Positions 1 to 7,381 of a DNA stretch of 25,464 nucleotides are shown one piece after another. The translations under genes and the position numbers were made by a program. This DNA is from CAZWTD01 sp964637345. Lineage in GTDB: Bacteria; Patescibacteriota; Patescibacteriia; HK-STAS-PATE-3. Location: positions 1-25,464 of the forward strand of contig CAZWTD010000017.1 of NCBI GenBank assembly GCA_964637345.1, in the 5' to 3' direction. The number at the start of each line of letters is the position of its first letter. Position 1 is the stretch's first letter. The notes beneath the pieces were generated by a model. That model saw nothing but the letters and a program-made list of their open reading frames with translations. It was not told where the DNA came from and did no database searches.

Positions 1-828
1 TCGATCCTCGAGAAACGGCTCCTCCAACATGCGCATACCTTCGAGTATTCAGCAGCCCTTGCGCTCATTAATGCCGTTGTCGCGCTCCCGCTGCTTTTTT
101 TCGTCGAATGGACCGCGGTGCGCTACTCAACTCTTCTCCTTGTGGTCGGGGCGGGTGCGCTCGCTGCTGCTGCGCTTTTCCTCATCACCAAAGGTGTTCG
201 CCATCTCGATTTAAGTTCGTCCCAACCGCTTCTGAGTATCGGACCAGCCTTTACCGCTTTGGCCGCCTTTCTCATTCTCGGAGAAAGTTTAGGACGACTT
301 CAAGTGTTTGGTATTTGCTTGATTACCCTTGGGCTGTATGTTCTCGAAAGCCGAACGCATGAAGGCTTCTTCGCCCCTTTTCGCCGTTTCGCAAGTTCGA
401 AATACAGCCTTGATATCGTGTTGGGCATTGTCATTTTTTCCCTGACGTCGATTATTGATCGTCATGTTCTCGGGAATACCGGTGTGCCTGTCCTGACCTA
501 CGTTGCTCTTATTCACATCTCAATTGCTCTCCACTTTGCTATTGTGGGCGTTCTCCTTGGGAACGGGCTTGAGAAAATAGGCGCGGGCTTTCGAAAAGCC
601 GGCTGGCCGATCGTCCCAATTAGTCTACTTCTCCTTGGATCGCGCTTGTCCCAGGCTTTCGCAGTCCAACTTTTTAGCGTCGGTCCGGTCATTGCCCTGA
701 AACGCAGTTCTGTGCTCATTACGACCATGGTCGGCGGAGGATTGCGCCATGAAAAACACCTCTTGCATCATGCGCTTGCGGCGATTATTATCGTCGCTGG
801 GTCATTGCTCATTGTCATGTCGAAATAA
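1..828 (+). CDS. EamA/DMT-family membrane transporter, 5'-truncated
   Basis: The frame is open from the first base, so the true start lies outside the window; 275 residues are visible. The protein is a string of hydrophobic helices separated by short loops. A central acidic/basic loop divides two halves, as in drug/metabolite transporter (EamA) proteins with their 5+5 helix inverted repeat. The stretch 'LGESLGRLQVFGICLITLG' near residue 95 is the typical end of an EamA half: a Gly-Glu pair followed by a last helix. The C-terminal half ends with an equivalent helix. Substrate cannot be read from sequence; family members export metabolites or amino acids. The stop codon runs directly into the Shine-Dalgarno site of pgeF, so the two are probably co-transcribed. 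The family call is fairly secure, the substrate unknown. Confidence 0.72.
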   Translation, partial: SILEKRLLQHAHTFEYSAALALINAVVALPLLFFVEWTAVRYSTLLLVVGAGALAAAALFLITKGVRHLDLSSSQPLLSIGPAFTALAAFLILGESLGRLQVFGICLITLGLYVLESRTHEGFFAPFRRFASSKYSLDIVLGIVIFSLTSIIDRHVLGNTGVPVLTYVALIHISIALHFAIVGVLLGNGLEKIGAGFRKAGWPIVPISLLLLGSRLSQAFAVQLFSVGPVIALKRSSVLITTMVGGGLRHEKHLLHHALAAIIIVAGSLLIVMSK

Positions 829-839
829 AGGAGGCCTTT

Positions 840-1559
840 GTGTTTCATACGCTGTTTCCAAATTCGCCTTTGGTGATTGGCGCGGTATCACGCCGGAGCA
901 ACGGTTCGATGCGTTTTGAGGTTGATCCGGATCGTGAAGCGGTGACCCGCTTGAATCGCAGCGCATTTCTCCAAGGTCTAGGACTTGAGTCGGCCAATCT
1001 CGTCCGCGCCCAGCTCGTGCACGGCAACGCGGTTCGTCTCGTTGGTCTTCAGGATTGCGGCAATCTCATTCCTGAAACCGACGGACTCGTTACCCGGGAT
1101 CGCGGTATTCTCCTTGGCGTCACAATTGCCGACTGCCTACCAGTGTTTTTTACTGATCCGGTCGTGAAAGTGGTGGGAATAGCACACGCCGGTTGGCGAG
1201 GACTTGCGAATGACGTTCTCCGTTCGACGGTCGAGCTTATGCAGTCGAATGGTACAAACCCGGAAAACCTTCGTGTTGTTATCGGTCCGGGTATTAGTCC
1301 CTGTCATTACGAAATCGGCGAGGAAGTCGCGAGCAGCTTTGAAACGCATCCCGACGCGATTCGCCGCAGCGCTGGTCGGCTATGGCTCGATTTGAAACTC
1401 GTTGCGGAAGAGCAGCTTCGCGAGCTCGGCGTGATTCAGGAACGAATTAAGGTAAGTTCGGATTGTACAGCGTGTCTTTCCGATTCGTACTTTTCTTACC
1501 GTCGCGATCGTCCCGAGCACCTCGAGACAATGCTAGCCATTATCGGGCTCCGAGCTTGA
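840..1559 (+). CDS. pgeF: Peptidoglycan editing factor PgeF / YfiH laccase-domain protein
   Basis: This 239-residue protein has the normal length and signatures of the YfiH/PgeF (DUF152, 'multi-copper polyphenol oxidoreductase laccase') family. The three metal or catalytic ligands are present: H61 in 'LVHGNAV', C99 in 'ADCLPVF' and H116 in 'AHAGWRG'. The later family blocks 'VVIGPGISPCHYEIGEEV' and, at the C terminus, 'FSYRRDR' also match. In Escherichia coli the homologue removes wrongly placed L-Ser from peptidoglycan precursors; other members show purine nucleoside phosphorylase/deaminase activity in vitro. The role here is inferred from the family. The start is GTG, chosen because an AAGGAGG site (828-834) sits 5 bases upstream, overlapping the end of the transporter gene. 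Confidence 0.9.
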   Translation: MFHTLFPNSPLVIGAVSRRSNGSMRFEVDPDREAVTRLNRSAFLQGLGLESANLVRAQLVHGNAVRLVGLQDCGNLIPETDGLVTRDRGILLGVTIADCLPVFFTDPVVKVVGIAHAGWRGLANDVLRSTVELMQSNGTNPENLRVVIGPGISPCHYEIGEEVASSFETHPDAIRRSAGRLWLDLKLVAEEQLRELGVIQERIKVSSDCTACLSDSYFSYRRDRPEHLETMLAIIGLRA

Positions 1560-1628
1560 CAACGGGCTGAAGTTGGAGCAGTTTGGAGGCATCACCGGCA
1601 CCTTCCCAAACAAGCAAAGGAGCACAGA

Positions 1629-1859
1629 ATGGCTATTCTACTTTCAGTTGGTTCCTTCGTTTTGCTTGTTGCCTTGATCTTGGCCGGATCGTGGTACCGC
1701 GAGTATAAGCGGAATCTTGCCCGCGCCGATCAGATCCTTCTCAGTGGTCGCGGGCATGAGGCCTATCAATTCATGCGGGCGCGTCACTCACGTCGGCTTG
1801 CTGACCAGTGGTGGAGGCACGGTAACTCGCTACTTTCAACGCCCCGCCGCGCTCATTAG
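1629..1859 (+). CDS. Small single-pass membrane protein, unknown function
   Basis: This is a 76-residue protein of no recognised family. Residues 2-22 form one hydrophobic membrane segment (AILLSVGSFVLLVALILAG). A basic, aromatic-containing helix-prone region follows, ending 'RRLADQWWRHGNSLLSTPRRAH'. The topology is probably N-out with a cytoplasmic positively charged tail. An AAAGGAG ribosome site (1616-1622) lies 6 bases before the ATG, which makes this one of the better-supported short genes in the window. The last codons and the stop are embedded in the stem and loop of a strong terminator, so gene end and transcript end coincide. It is unlikely to be a shadow ORF, because no other gene occupies this interval on either strand. 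Confidence 0.6.
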   Translation: MAILLSVGSFVLLVALILAGSWYREYKRNLARADQILLSGRGHEAYQFMRARHSRRLADQWWRHGNSLLSTPRRAH

Positions 1860-1880
1860 AGGCGCGGCGGGTTTTCTTTT
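1843..1880 (+). terminator. Rho-independent terminator overlapping the stop codon of the 76-aa gene
   Basis: A perfect 10-bp GC stem (CCCGCCGCGC 1843-1852 with GCGCGGCGGG 1862-1871) encloses a 9-base loop holding the stop codon TAG (1857-1859). It is followed by TTTTCTTTT (1872-1880). It would end transcription of the transporter-pgeF-small-protein unit. Confidence 0.88.
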
Positions 1881-1906
1881 GATCGAAGTGGTAGGAATCC
1901 TACACT
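1879..1906 (+). promoter_or_regulatory. Possible promoter for the 19-codon ORF
   Basis: TTGATC (1879-1884), a 16-base spacer and TACACT (1901-1906) give a 4/6 plus 4/6 match to a sigma-70-type promoter, placed directly after the terminator. A start near 1913 would leave a 22-base leader carrying GGAGG (1923-1927). It is weak taken alone; only its position supports it. Confidence 0.3.
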
Positions 1907-1934
1907 AAAGCGTAGTTCTTTTGGAGGACGTAGT

Positions 1935-1994
1935 ATGATGAAGTGGATACGCCTATCTATCTGTGCGTCGTTGTTACTGTACTTCTGGTTTTAG
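1935..1994 (+). CDS. Possible 19-residue hydrophobic peptide
   Basis: An ATG ATG start lies 7 bases after GGAGG (1923-1927). It opens a 19-codon frame, MMKWIRLSICASLLLYFWF, ending in TAG. The peptide has two basic residues and then an almost wholly hydrophobic, aromatic-tailed segment, enough for one short membrane helix. Its stop overlaps the convergent stop of the P-type ATPase gene by 4 bases. It could be a tiny membrane peptide, a leader or remnant of a longer exported protein, or chance. The order terminator, promoter-like pair, Shine-Dalgarno site and start argues mildly against chance. No family is recognised. Confidence 0.25.
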   Translation: MMKWIRLSICASLLLYFWF

Positions 1995-4546
1995 TTCGTG
2001 GATTGTGTGTCGTGATTCGCGACGCGTCGATAGTACATCCGCTTCACCGTCTCGGTCGTAATAAAGTAGGCCACGACGATTCCCAGCGTCAGAAGAAGTT
2101 GCGCGAACGAAGGCCTGGCAAAGTGAATGAATTGCTGCCCAAAGGCAGTGAAGGGGAGAATAAGGGTAATAAGCACAGCCGCGCCGCAAATCCAAAGGAC
2201 TTCGCGGCTGGGAGCTTTTGCGCGAAGAAAATTCCCTCGGGTTCGGAGCGAGAAGATGAGCGCTAGCTCAGTTAAAATACTTCCAACGAACCACATTGTT
2301 TGGAGCGTCATCTCCCCCTGGCCGCGGAAAAAAGCGAAGAAGAGGAAATCATAAAAAGTGCTCACGAGCCCGAGGATTGTCGCGATGAGGACGATCTCCC
2401 GAACGTTGTACTTTCGCGGCCGTCGGACTTCTCCGCTATCAACCGCGTCCGAAGCAATGGCGATCATGGGAAAATCCGAAAGGAGATTCACGAAGAGAAT
2501 CTGGATCGGTAGCATTGGGAGATAGGGAATGAGGAGCGAGATGACGGCAATCGCGTAAAAGTTGCCGAAATTCGACGTAAGGGTGATTTTGATGTACTTA
2601 ACCGTGTTCGCGAAGATGCGCCGCCCCTCCTCGATCCCGCTGATGATGGTCATGAGGCTTGGGTTGAGAAGAACAACGTCGGCCGACTCTTTCGCTACTT
2701 CGGAGGCGCGGTCGACGGCTAAGGCGACGTGAGCGGTCTTTAAGGCCGGCGCATCATTAAAGCCTTCACCAAGAAAACCGACGGTATGATTTTCTTCTAG
2801 GAGCTCAAGAATGCGCAGTTTGTCCTCAGGAGACACGCGAGCGAAGACCGAACATCGCTCCGCAGCCGAATGTTGATCCGCGTTCGGAAGAGACGAAAAT
2901 TCCGCTCCGGTGAGAATTTGATCTCCCGGCTGAATGAGTCCAACTTCGCGAGCGACGGCCCGGGCGACTTCCGGCGCATCCCCAGTCAGAATGATAATCC
3001 GAACCCCGAGTCGCTGAGCGCTTTGGATAGCTTCTATGGTATCAGGCTTGAGCGGGTCGACGAAGGAGATGACGCCGAGGAGGTGAAGGTTCGATTCCGA
3101 AACGTCTTCCGTGGTCTCGAATTGGCGGGTCGCAACGGCAAAAACGCGTCGACCCTGGCTTCCCTCGGAAGCGGCGAAAGAAAGGTAACTTGAGGGGTCG
3201 CCGTCGAAACGTGTACAAAGCGGAAGAACGGATTCAATGGCGCCACGAACAATCAAGTGCCGCCGCCCTTCTCGCTCGACAAAAACATTATTGCGCCGGC
3301 GAATCGCGTCAAAGGGCTGTTCGCTGATCTTCCGGTAGCTTGGGATGAGATCCCGGTGGGATTGATCGACCGCATTCCAGAGCGCGATATCAAAAGCGTT
3401 ATTGGTAAGTCGGGTCTGTTCGCCGATGTACGATGAGCCTAAGAGACCGTAAAAAAGCGCGCGTTCCCGATCGGATGCAGCAACAGCAGCCACGGAGAGT
3501 TTGTTTTCGGTAATCGTTCCGGTTTTGTCGGTGCAGAGCACGTCGATGCTTCCAAGGTCTTCGACGGAGGAGAGTCGTTTCAGGACAACGTGTTGCTTTG
3601 CGAGCCGGACTGCTCCGCGGGAGAGGGAGAGGGTAACAACGAGCGGGAGCGCCTCCGGGATGACTGAAACGGCGAGTGCGATTGCAAAGAGAAGCTGTTC
3701 GCCGAGCGAAGTTTGATCGGGCTTTAAGACGAGATTAAGCACGAAGACGAGGACAAGTGTTGCAACGACCAACTTGAGAATGAAGGTCCCGAGGTTCCGG
3801 ATCCCGATTTCAAAGGCGCTCGCTCGTTCTATTTCGACGGCGAGTTTAGAGATTGATCCAACGGCTGAGGAGTTTCCGGTTGCAATAACCAAGGCCTGCG
3901 CTTCACCAGTCAGGAGCGAGGTTCCAGAAAAACCGATATTCGTCGCTTCAAAGTGTTTTGTCGGTCGGTCGGGCATGGCGGCCGCCTGTTTTTCAACCGC
4001 GACGGACTCGCCGGTTAATACCGACTCATCAACTGTGACCGAGGCGGTTTTCAGGAAACGGACATCAGCGGGGATTTTGTCGCCCGCGAGAAGCGAGATG
4101 AGGTCGCCCGGGACGAGCTCGCGGCTGTCGAGAAAAACCGGCTTCCCGTCGCGGAGGACGTGGACGTTCTGCCGCCAGTATTGCCGAAGGAGGCGAAGCG
4201 AATGTTCAGACTGGTATTCCTGGAGAAAGCCGAGGATGCTGTTGATCAGAACGAACAAGACGATCATCCCTCCGTCAATCGGTTCGCCTAAGGCGAAGGC
4301 GACTCCGGCCGCGACGATGAGGAGGTAGATAAAGGCCGACCGGAATTGTCGAAAGAAAATGTCGCGCGCTCGGAGTTCTTTTGATCGGAGCTCGTTCCGC
4401 CCAGCAGATTGTAAGCGCTCCTCTGCTTTATCAGTCGAGAGTCCGTTGTTCGATGATTCGAGGATGGAAAAGAGTTCCTGAGGCTCAGCTTGTGCTGCTG
4501 AAGGAAAATCGATTGCGTTGAATGTATGTTGTTCAGGTTTCTTCAC
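1991..4546 (-). CDS. Cation-transporting P-type ATPase, MgtA (P3B)-like
   Basis: This 851-residue protein carries the full P-type ATPase plan. The N-terminal cation ATPase domain is followed by 'LTGES' (177-181, actuator), 'IPEALP' in membrane helix 4 (296-301), the phosphorylated aspartate D340 in 'CTDKTGT', 'LTGDAPE' (520-526) and 'GEGFNDAPAL' (593-602). The segment after the hinge ('SNFGNFYAIAVISLLIPYLP' and the following PIQ...NLLSD) resembles MgtA/MgtB Mg2+ importers more than SERCA or heavy-metal pumps, and so does the PEALP rather than PEGLP motif. Ion specificity is therefore inferred, not shown. One oddity is GEG where the hinge normally reads GDG. The start is GTG; no Shine-Dalgarno site is evident. 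A TATCAT box (4553-4558, minus strand) 6 bases before the start suggests a leaderless message. It is separated from the upstream acyltransferase gene by a terminator. Confidence 0.88.
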   Translation of the reverse strand: MKKPEQHTFNAIDFPSAAQAEPQELFSILESSNNGLSTDKAEERLQSAGRNELRSKELRARDIFFRQFRSAFIYLLIVAAGVAFALGEPIDGGMIVLFVLINSILGFLQEYQSEHSLRLLRQYWRQNVHVLRDGKPVFLDSRELVPGDLISLLAGDKIPADVRFLKTASVTVDESVLTGESVAVEKQAAAMPDRPTKHFEATNIGFSGTSLLTGEAQALVIATGNSSAVGSISKLAVEIERASAFEIGIRNLGTFILKLVVATLVLVFVLNLVLKPDQTSLGEQLLFAIALAVSVIPEALPLVVTLSLSRGAVRLAKQHVVLKRLSSVEDLGSIDVLCTDKTGTITENKLSVAAVAASDRERALFYGLLGSSYIGEQTRLTNNAFDIALWNAVDQSHRDLIPSYRKISEQPFDAIRRRNNVFVEREGRRHLIVRGAIESVLPLCTRFDGDPSSYLSFAASEGSQGRRVFAVATRQFETTEDVSESNLHLLGVISFVDPLKPDTIEAIQSAQRLGVRIIILTGDAPEVARAVAREVGLIQPGDQILTGAEFSSLPNADQHSAAERCSVFARVSPEDKLRILELLEENHTVGFLGEGFNDAPALKTAHVALAVDRASEVAKESADVVLLNPSLMTIISGIEEGRRIFANTVKYIKITLTSNFGNFYAIAVISLLIPYLPMLPIQILFVNLLSDFPMIAIASDAVDSGEVRRPRKYNVREIVLIATILGLVSTFYDFLFFAFFRGQGEMTLQTMWFVGSILTELALIFSLRTRGNFLRAKAPSREVLWICGAAVLITLILPFTAFGQQFIHFARPSFAQLLLTLGIVVAYFITTETVKRMYYRRVANHDTQSTN

Positions 4547-4580
4547 GAAGAAATGATATCAAGTTCGCTACGCTCCGTCG

Positions 4581-4630
4581 AATGGAAAACCGCCCGGGAG
4601 CACCTATGACAGGGAGTGCTCGCCGGGCGG
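4581..4630 (-). terminator. Rho-independent terminator after the acyltransferase gene
   Basis: CCGCCCGG-GAGCAC (4590-4603) pairs with GTGCTC-G-CCGGGCGG (4616-4630), a 14-bp stem with one bulged G and a 12-base loop. Read on the minus strand it is followed by a short T tract, TTTTCCATTC, from the complement of 4580-4589. It lies 12 bases beyond the acyltransferase stop and isolates that gene from the ATPase. Confidence 0.8.
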
Positions 4631-4641
4631 CGGGAAAGAGC

Positions 4642-5472
4642 TTAGGAGTCGGGTCGGAGTTTCGTTATGGCGTCGAGGATGGACTGAGCGATCTCCTGGG
4701 GATTTTCGACAGCGTCGAAGCGCATCGGCTCTCCGACATGTACCGTGATCTTCCGAAAGAGCCGAAGGCGCAGGCGGTAGGTCTGATGTCCGGGAACGTG
4801 TGAATCCTGGACGTTCCCCATACCCTGAACCCACATTGGAAGGACCGTCGCCCGGCTGAGCTTTACGATGGCTCCTGTACCCGGCGGCGGAACAATTTCC
4901 TCAAGGTCGGTTTTTGCGCGCCTACCCTGGGGGAAGATGTGGAGAACGTGGGTATGGAGGGCTCGGACGAGGGTGCGAACAACGAGTCCGTCCTTCTGAT
5001 CGCTTCCACTTCGGCTCCGTTTGACCGGGATGATGTGCCAGTGGCGCGCGCAGAAGCGCTTGAAAGCCGTGTCGAAGTAGTTCCACTGGTTTGCGGCGTG
5101 GTAGGGAAGTGGGTTGTTTCCGGTTTTCAGCCAGGTCCAGAGACAGCCAGGCCAAAAGAAGGCTTGAACGAAGAAGTAGCTGTCGAGCAGCGTTCGGTGG
5201 TTCCAGGCAACCATGAGCCGTTCAGGCTCCTCACCAGGTTTCGGCTGGGTGAGCTTCTGGTAGGCTTCATGAAAGCGTTCTTTTCCGACGATCTTCACGA
5301 TGAAGAAAAGTCGAAACAAGAGCGTTGCGAGAACCCCGAAAAGTAGAGTAAGCAGGAAGCCGAGCACTTCGTCTATACGACGTCCGAGCGCAGAGGCTTC
5401 GTAGTAGGGGAGACGCTTTGCCAGAACCGAGGGGCCCGGCGCAGCTGCTTGAGTCGTGGAGGCCTTCGACAT
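4642..5472 (-). CDS. PlsC-like 1-acylglycerol-3-phosphate acyltransferase
   Basis: This 276-residue protein has a membrane segment at about residues 36-58. A glycerolipid acyltransferase core follows: the HX4D catalytic motif in 'NHRTLLD' (H92, D97), then 'IIPVKRSRSGSDQKDG' (block II), 'FPQGRRAK' (180-187, equivalent to the FPEGTRS substrate-binding block, with Q in place of E) and a block IV-like 'TVLPMWVQG'. It would acylate lysophosphatidate or a related lipid at the inner membrane face. Many Patescibacteria lack full fatty-acid synthesis, so such enzymes may remodel scavenged lipid; that is inference. The ATG start is chosen from AAAGGAG (complement of 5479-5485) 6 bases upstream. A good promoter lies upstream and a terminator downstream, making it a single-gene unit divergent from HU. 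Confidence 0.85.
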   Translation of the reverse strand: MSKASTTQAAAPGPSVLAKRLPYYEASALGRRIDEVLGFLLTLLFGVLATLLFRLFFIVKIVGKERFHEAYQKLTQPKPGEEPERLMVAWNHRTLLDSYFFVQAFFWPGCLWTWLKTGNNPLPYHAANQWNYFDTAFKRFCARHWHIIPVKRSRSGSDQKDGLVVRTLVRALHTHVLHIFPQGRRAKTDLEEIVPPPGTGAIVKLSRATVLPMWVQGMGNVQDSHVPGHQTYRLRLRLFRKITVHVGEPMRFDAVENPQEIAQSILDAITKLRPDS

Positions 5473-5507
5473 GCCGGACTCCTTTCTTGTTGGAAAAGGG
5501 CTATGTT

Positions 5508-5533
5508 GAGCGAAAAAATTGACTTTTTCACTC
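5508..5533 (-). promoter_or_regulatory. Hairpin in the acyltransferase mRNA leader
   Basis: On the minus strand GAGTGAAAAA and TTTTTCGCTC pair over 10 bp (one G-T wobble) around a 6-base loop. It sits within the roughly 69-base leader between the predicted transcription start near 5541 and the ATG at 5472, upstream of the ribosome site. It could stabilise the mRNA or tune translation; no riboswitch class is recognised. Confidence 0.4.
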
Positions 5534-5547
5534 GACGAATTGGCCCC

Positions 5548-5576
5548 ATTGTAGAGAGAAGAGAGTTGACTGGCAA
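5548..5576 (-). promoter_or_regulatory. Promoter of the acyltransferase gene
   Basis: On the minus strand TTGCCA (5576-5571), a 17-base spacer and TACAAT (5553-5548) match the sigma-70 consensus at 4/6 and 5/6 with ideal spacing. The predicted start is near 5541. Confidence 0.7.
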
Positions 5577-5605
5577 GTAGGAGCGAAGAAAAACACTTGT
5601 ATTTC

Positions 5606-5634
5606 TTGGCCTTTTCTCATTTTTTCGCTATACT
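5606..5634 (+). promoter_or_regulatory. Promoter of the HU gene
   Basis: TTGGCC (5606-5611), a 17-base T-rich spacer and TATACT (5629-5634, 5/6) precede the HU gene. Predicted start is near 5641, giving a leader of about 24 bases with no Shine-Dalgarno-like sequence. Confidence 0.65.
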
Positions 5635-5664
5635 GTGGATACATTCTTAACCACGACTGGCTCT

Positions 5665-5958
5665 ATGGCAGGCAAATCAATGAGCAAGTCCCAGCTCATC
5701 AGCTACCTGGCTGACAAATCGGGACACTCGAAGAAGGACGTCGGTGGTCTTCTCGAGCTGATGGTCACCACCGCGTACGACGAGACGAAGAAGACCGGTG
5801 AATTCACCGTTCCAGGTCTCGGCAAGCTGGTGAAGAAGCAGCGCGCGGCGCGACAGGGTCGAAATCCGGCAACCGGAGCAACGATCCAGATCCCGGCCAA
5901 GACGGTCGTGAAGTTCCGCCTCGCGAAGGCAGCCAAGGAAGCCATCCTCGGCAAATAG
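5665..5958 (+). CDS. HU-family DNA-binding protein
   Basis: This 97-residue basic protein matches HU/IHF along its whole length. It has an N-terminal helical dimerisation part (SKSQLISYLADKSGHSKKDV), then 'GEFTVPGLGKL' of the beta saddle, the DNA-contacting arm 'RQGRNPATGATIQIPAKTVV' with its family signature GRNPxTG and the intercalating proline, and the C-terminal helix. It acts as a nucleoid-associated, DNA-bending homodimer. The ATG at 5665 is preferred to the in-frame GTG at 5635, which lies at the very edge of the predicted -10 box and upstream of the likely transcription start. A strong hairpin terminator follows 11 bases after the stop, so it is a single-gene transcript. Confidence 0.93.
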   Translation: MAGKSMSKSQLISYLADKSGHSKKDVGGLLELMVTTAYDETKKTGEFTVPGLGKLVKKQRAARQGRNPATGATIQIPAKTVVKFRLAKAAKEAILGK

Positions 5959-5969
5959 ACCTGATAGTC

Positions 5970-6007
5970 AAATCCCGCACCCGGCCTTCGGGCTTTGTGC
6001 GGGATTT
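5970..6007 (+). terminator. Terminator between convergent HU and protease genes
   Basis: AAATCCCGCAC (5970-5980) and GTGCGGGATTT (5997-6007) form an 11-bp stem, with a small CCCG/CGGG inner stem in the loop. On the plus strand the T-rich end (GATTTTGGTTT) serves HU. The same stem probably also stops the convergent minus-strand operon ending at 6012, although its T tract is weaker in that direction. Confidence 0.8.
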
Positions 6008-6011
6008 TGGT

Positions 6012-6824
6012 TTACTGCGCGGAAAGTCGGACCTGTCTTCGTCGGAGCCAGGCAAATCCCGCAACGCCAAAGAATATTGGCGTCATGACGAGGAGAAAAG
6101 GAAAAGGATCGGCGTTTTCTGGTAAGAGCATACCGGTCGCGAAGAGCGCCGCGGCCTCAAGTCCAGCTACCAGGACGGCGAATTTTACTCCAAAGTCCCG
6201 GAGGGTTATCAGCGTAAAAAGCACGAGGAATAATATGTCTCCGTTGCCGACGCTTAACTCCCCAACCATAATTGAAGGAAAAATGGAGAAGGTCTGTGGT
6301 TCTTGTGAGGGGACGAAGACCCGCGGAATGAGAACGTAGGCGAGCAGGACATCGTAGATCGTCCAGAGCACGGCGACCATCGCGAAGAATGAGCTTCGGA
6401 GAAAATTCATGCGCACGAGGAGGGTCGCTGCCCCGAGCGAGGCGACGATAACCAAGGTGTTCATGAGAAGTCCGTTTTCTGGGTTGGAGAGGCTACCTGC
6501 CAGGCCGAGGCCGGCGAGGAGAAGACTCGGGAGCAGAGCGATGATCGTTGAGCGAATCCAACGTAGTGCCAGCAGAAAAATCGACTCAAAGACCAGGAGG
6601 GCGATAATAAATCGGTAGGTTTTGAGTATTGGTCCGCCTGGGACGATGCTGACGAGATACCACGTTACTCCCGCAAGGATGAGCGTCAGAAAAATCCCGT
6701 CGAAACCGGGGCGGTTGGGGAGCCGATCGCGAAGCCGGTTGGTGCTTGGAGCAGCACGGAAATACACGATTGCCAGCAAGCCGGCGCAAAAAAAGAGGAG
6801 AACCAGGAGCGTAAGGTTAAGCAT
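6012..6824 (-). CDS. Presenilin/SPP-like intramembrane aspartyl protease (A22 type)
   Basis: This 270-residue, nearly all-membrane protein appears to have nine helices. It shows the two catalytic motifs of presenilin and signal-peptide peptidases: 'YD' in helix 6 (W-T-I-Y-D, D158) and GxGD in helix 7 (G-N-G-D, D196). A third, degenerate motif 'PFLLVMTP' (242-249) sits where the family has PAL(L). The proposed role is cleavage of membrane-embedded segments, for example leftover signal peptides; this is inference from archaeal and eukaryotic relatives. The ATG at 6824 is preferred to an upstream TTG at 6866, because it overlaps the preceding gene's stop (ATGCTTAA), a translational-coupling arrangement. 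It is the last gene of the trxB-hydrolase-protease operon. Confidence 0.72.
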   Translation of the reverse strand: MLNLTLLVLLFFCAGLLAIVYFRAAPSTNRLRDRLPNRPGFDGIFLTLILAGVTWYLVSIVPGGPILKTYRFIIALLVFESIFLLALRWIRSTIIALLPSLLLAGLGLAGSLSNPENGLLMNTLVIVASLGAATLLVRMNFLRSSFFAMVAVLWTIYDVLLAYVLIPRVFVPSQEPQTFSIFPSIMVGELSVGNGDILFLVLFTLITLRDFGVKFAVLVAGLEAAALFATGMLLPENADPFPFLLVMTPIFFGVAGFAWLRRRQVRLSAQ

Positions 6825-7365
6825 AGGGTTGATCAAGCGAAAGGTCAGGCGCGACTGTTGCGACAAGCGCGACGATACTAAGACTTAAGGCGACGAAGAG
6901 AAGCTGATCAAGCCATCCGCCGGTCGTCAGGCGGATCCAGGGCGACAAACGTACGCGTCCCGGCGCCGGCCAGAAGAGCGGAACGCCGGACGGCGTCAGG
7001 CCGTCCAGGAGGAGGTGACTCGCATATCCGAGTCCAACTGCTAGGGTCAGCGTCGAGGGCACTGAGAAGAGGCTCATTCCCCCAACGATGATGACGAGGG
7101 CGAGGAGCGAGTGGAGAAGTCCGCGATGGCCGAAGAGGGTGTGGGCAATGAAGGCGACGGGCTTCAAGAGCCGAAGGCGCGGTCCGCGGCGACCCAGGCG
7201 GATACTGTAGTTTTGGAGCTCGGATTCATTCGCATCGAGGTCGGGAAGAAGCCCGCCCAGCGCGCCGAGGACAGGCCAGAGAGGCGAGAATGGTTGGGCG
7301 CTGAACGCGAACAAGCCCCAACCAGCCAGGTTCGCTCCAGCGAGAAGGTGAGTCTTACCAGTCAT
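6817..7365 (-). CDS. YdjM-like membrane-bound metal-dependent hydrolase
   Basis: This 182-residue protein matches the LexA-regulated/YdjM family of inner-membrane putative metal hydrolases (PF04307 type). It begins 'MTGKTHLLAG' with the family histidine H6, followed by 'LLPDLDA' (39-45), 'HRGLLHSL' (80-87) and 'SHLLLDGLTPSGVPLFWP' (116-133). These His and Asp residues are the presumed metal ligands, set between about four to five membrane helices. The substrate is unknown; relatives are suggested to act on lipid or phospho-compounds, but none is well characterised. The gene starts 16 bases after trxB and overlaps the next gene by 8 bases, so it is the middle member of an operon. No clear Shine-Dalgarno site. 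Confidence 0.82.
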   Translation of the reverse strand: MTGKTHLLAGANLAGWGLFAFSAQPFSPLWPVLGALGGLLPDLDANESELQNYSIRLGRRGPRLRLLKPVAFIAHTLFGHRGLLHSLLALVIIVGGMSLFSVPSTLTLAVGLGYASHLLLDGLTPSGVPLFWPAPGRVRLSPWIRLTTGGWLDQLLFVALSLSIVALVATVAPDLSLDQPYA

Positions 7366-7381
7366 AGGAGACCCGCTCTGA

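Noticed and set aside
1943..2266. 107-codon plus-strand frame running into the ATPase 3' end
   Set aside because: Overlaps conserved C-terminal ATPase sequence antisense; its Shine-Dalgarno site belongs to the 19-codon frame instead.
3774..4328. 184-codon plus-strand frame across the P-type ATPase gene
   Set aside because: Antisense to well-conserved ATPase motifs, composition-driven, no ribosome site, no family resemblance.
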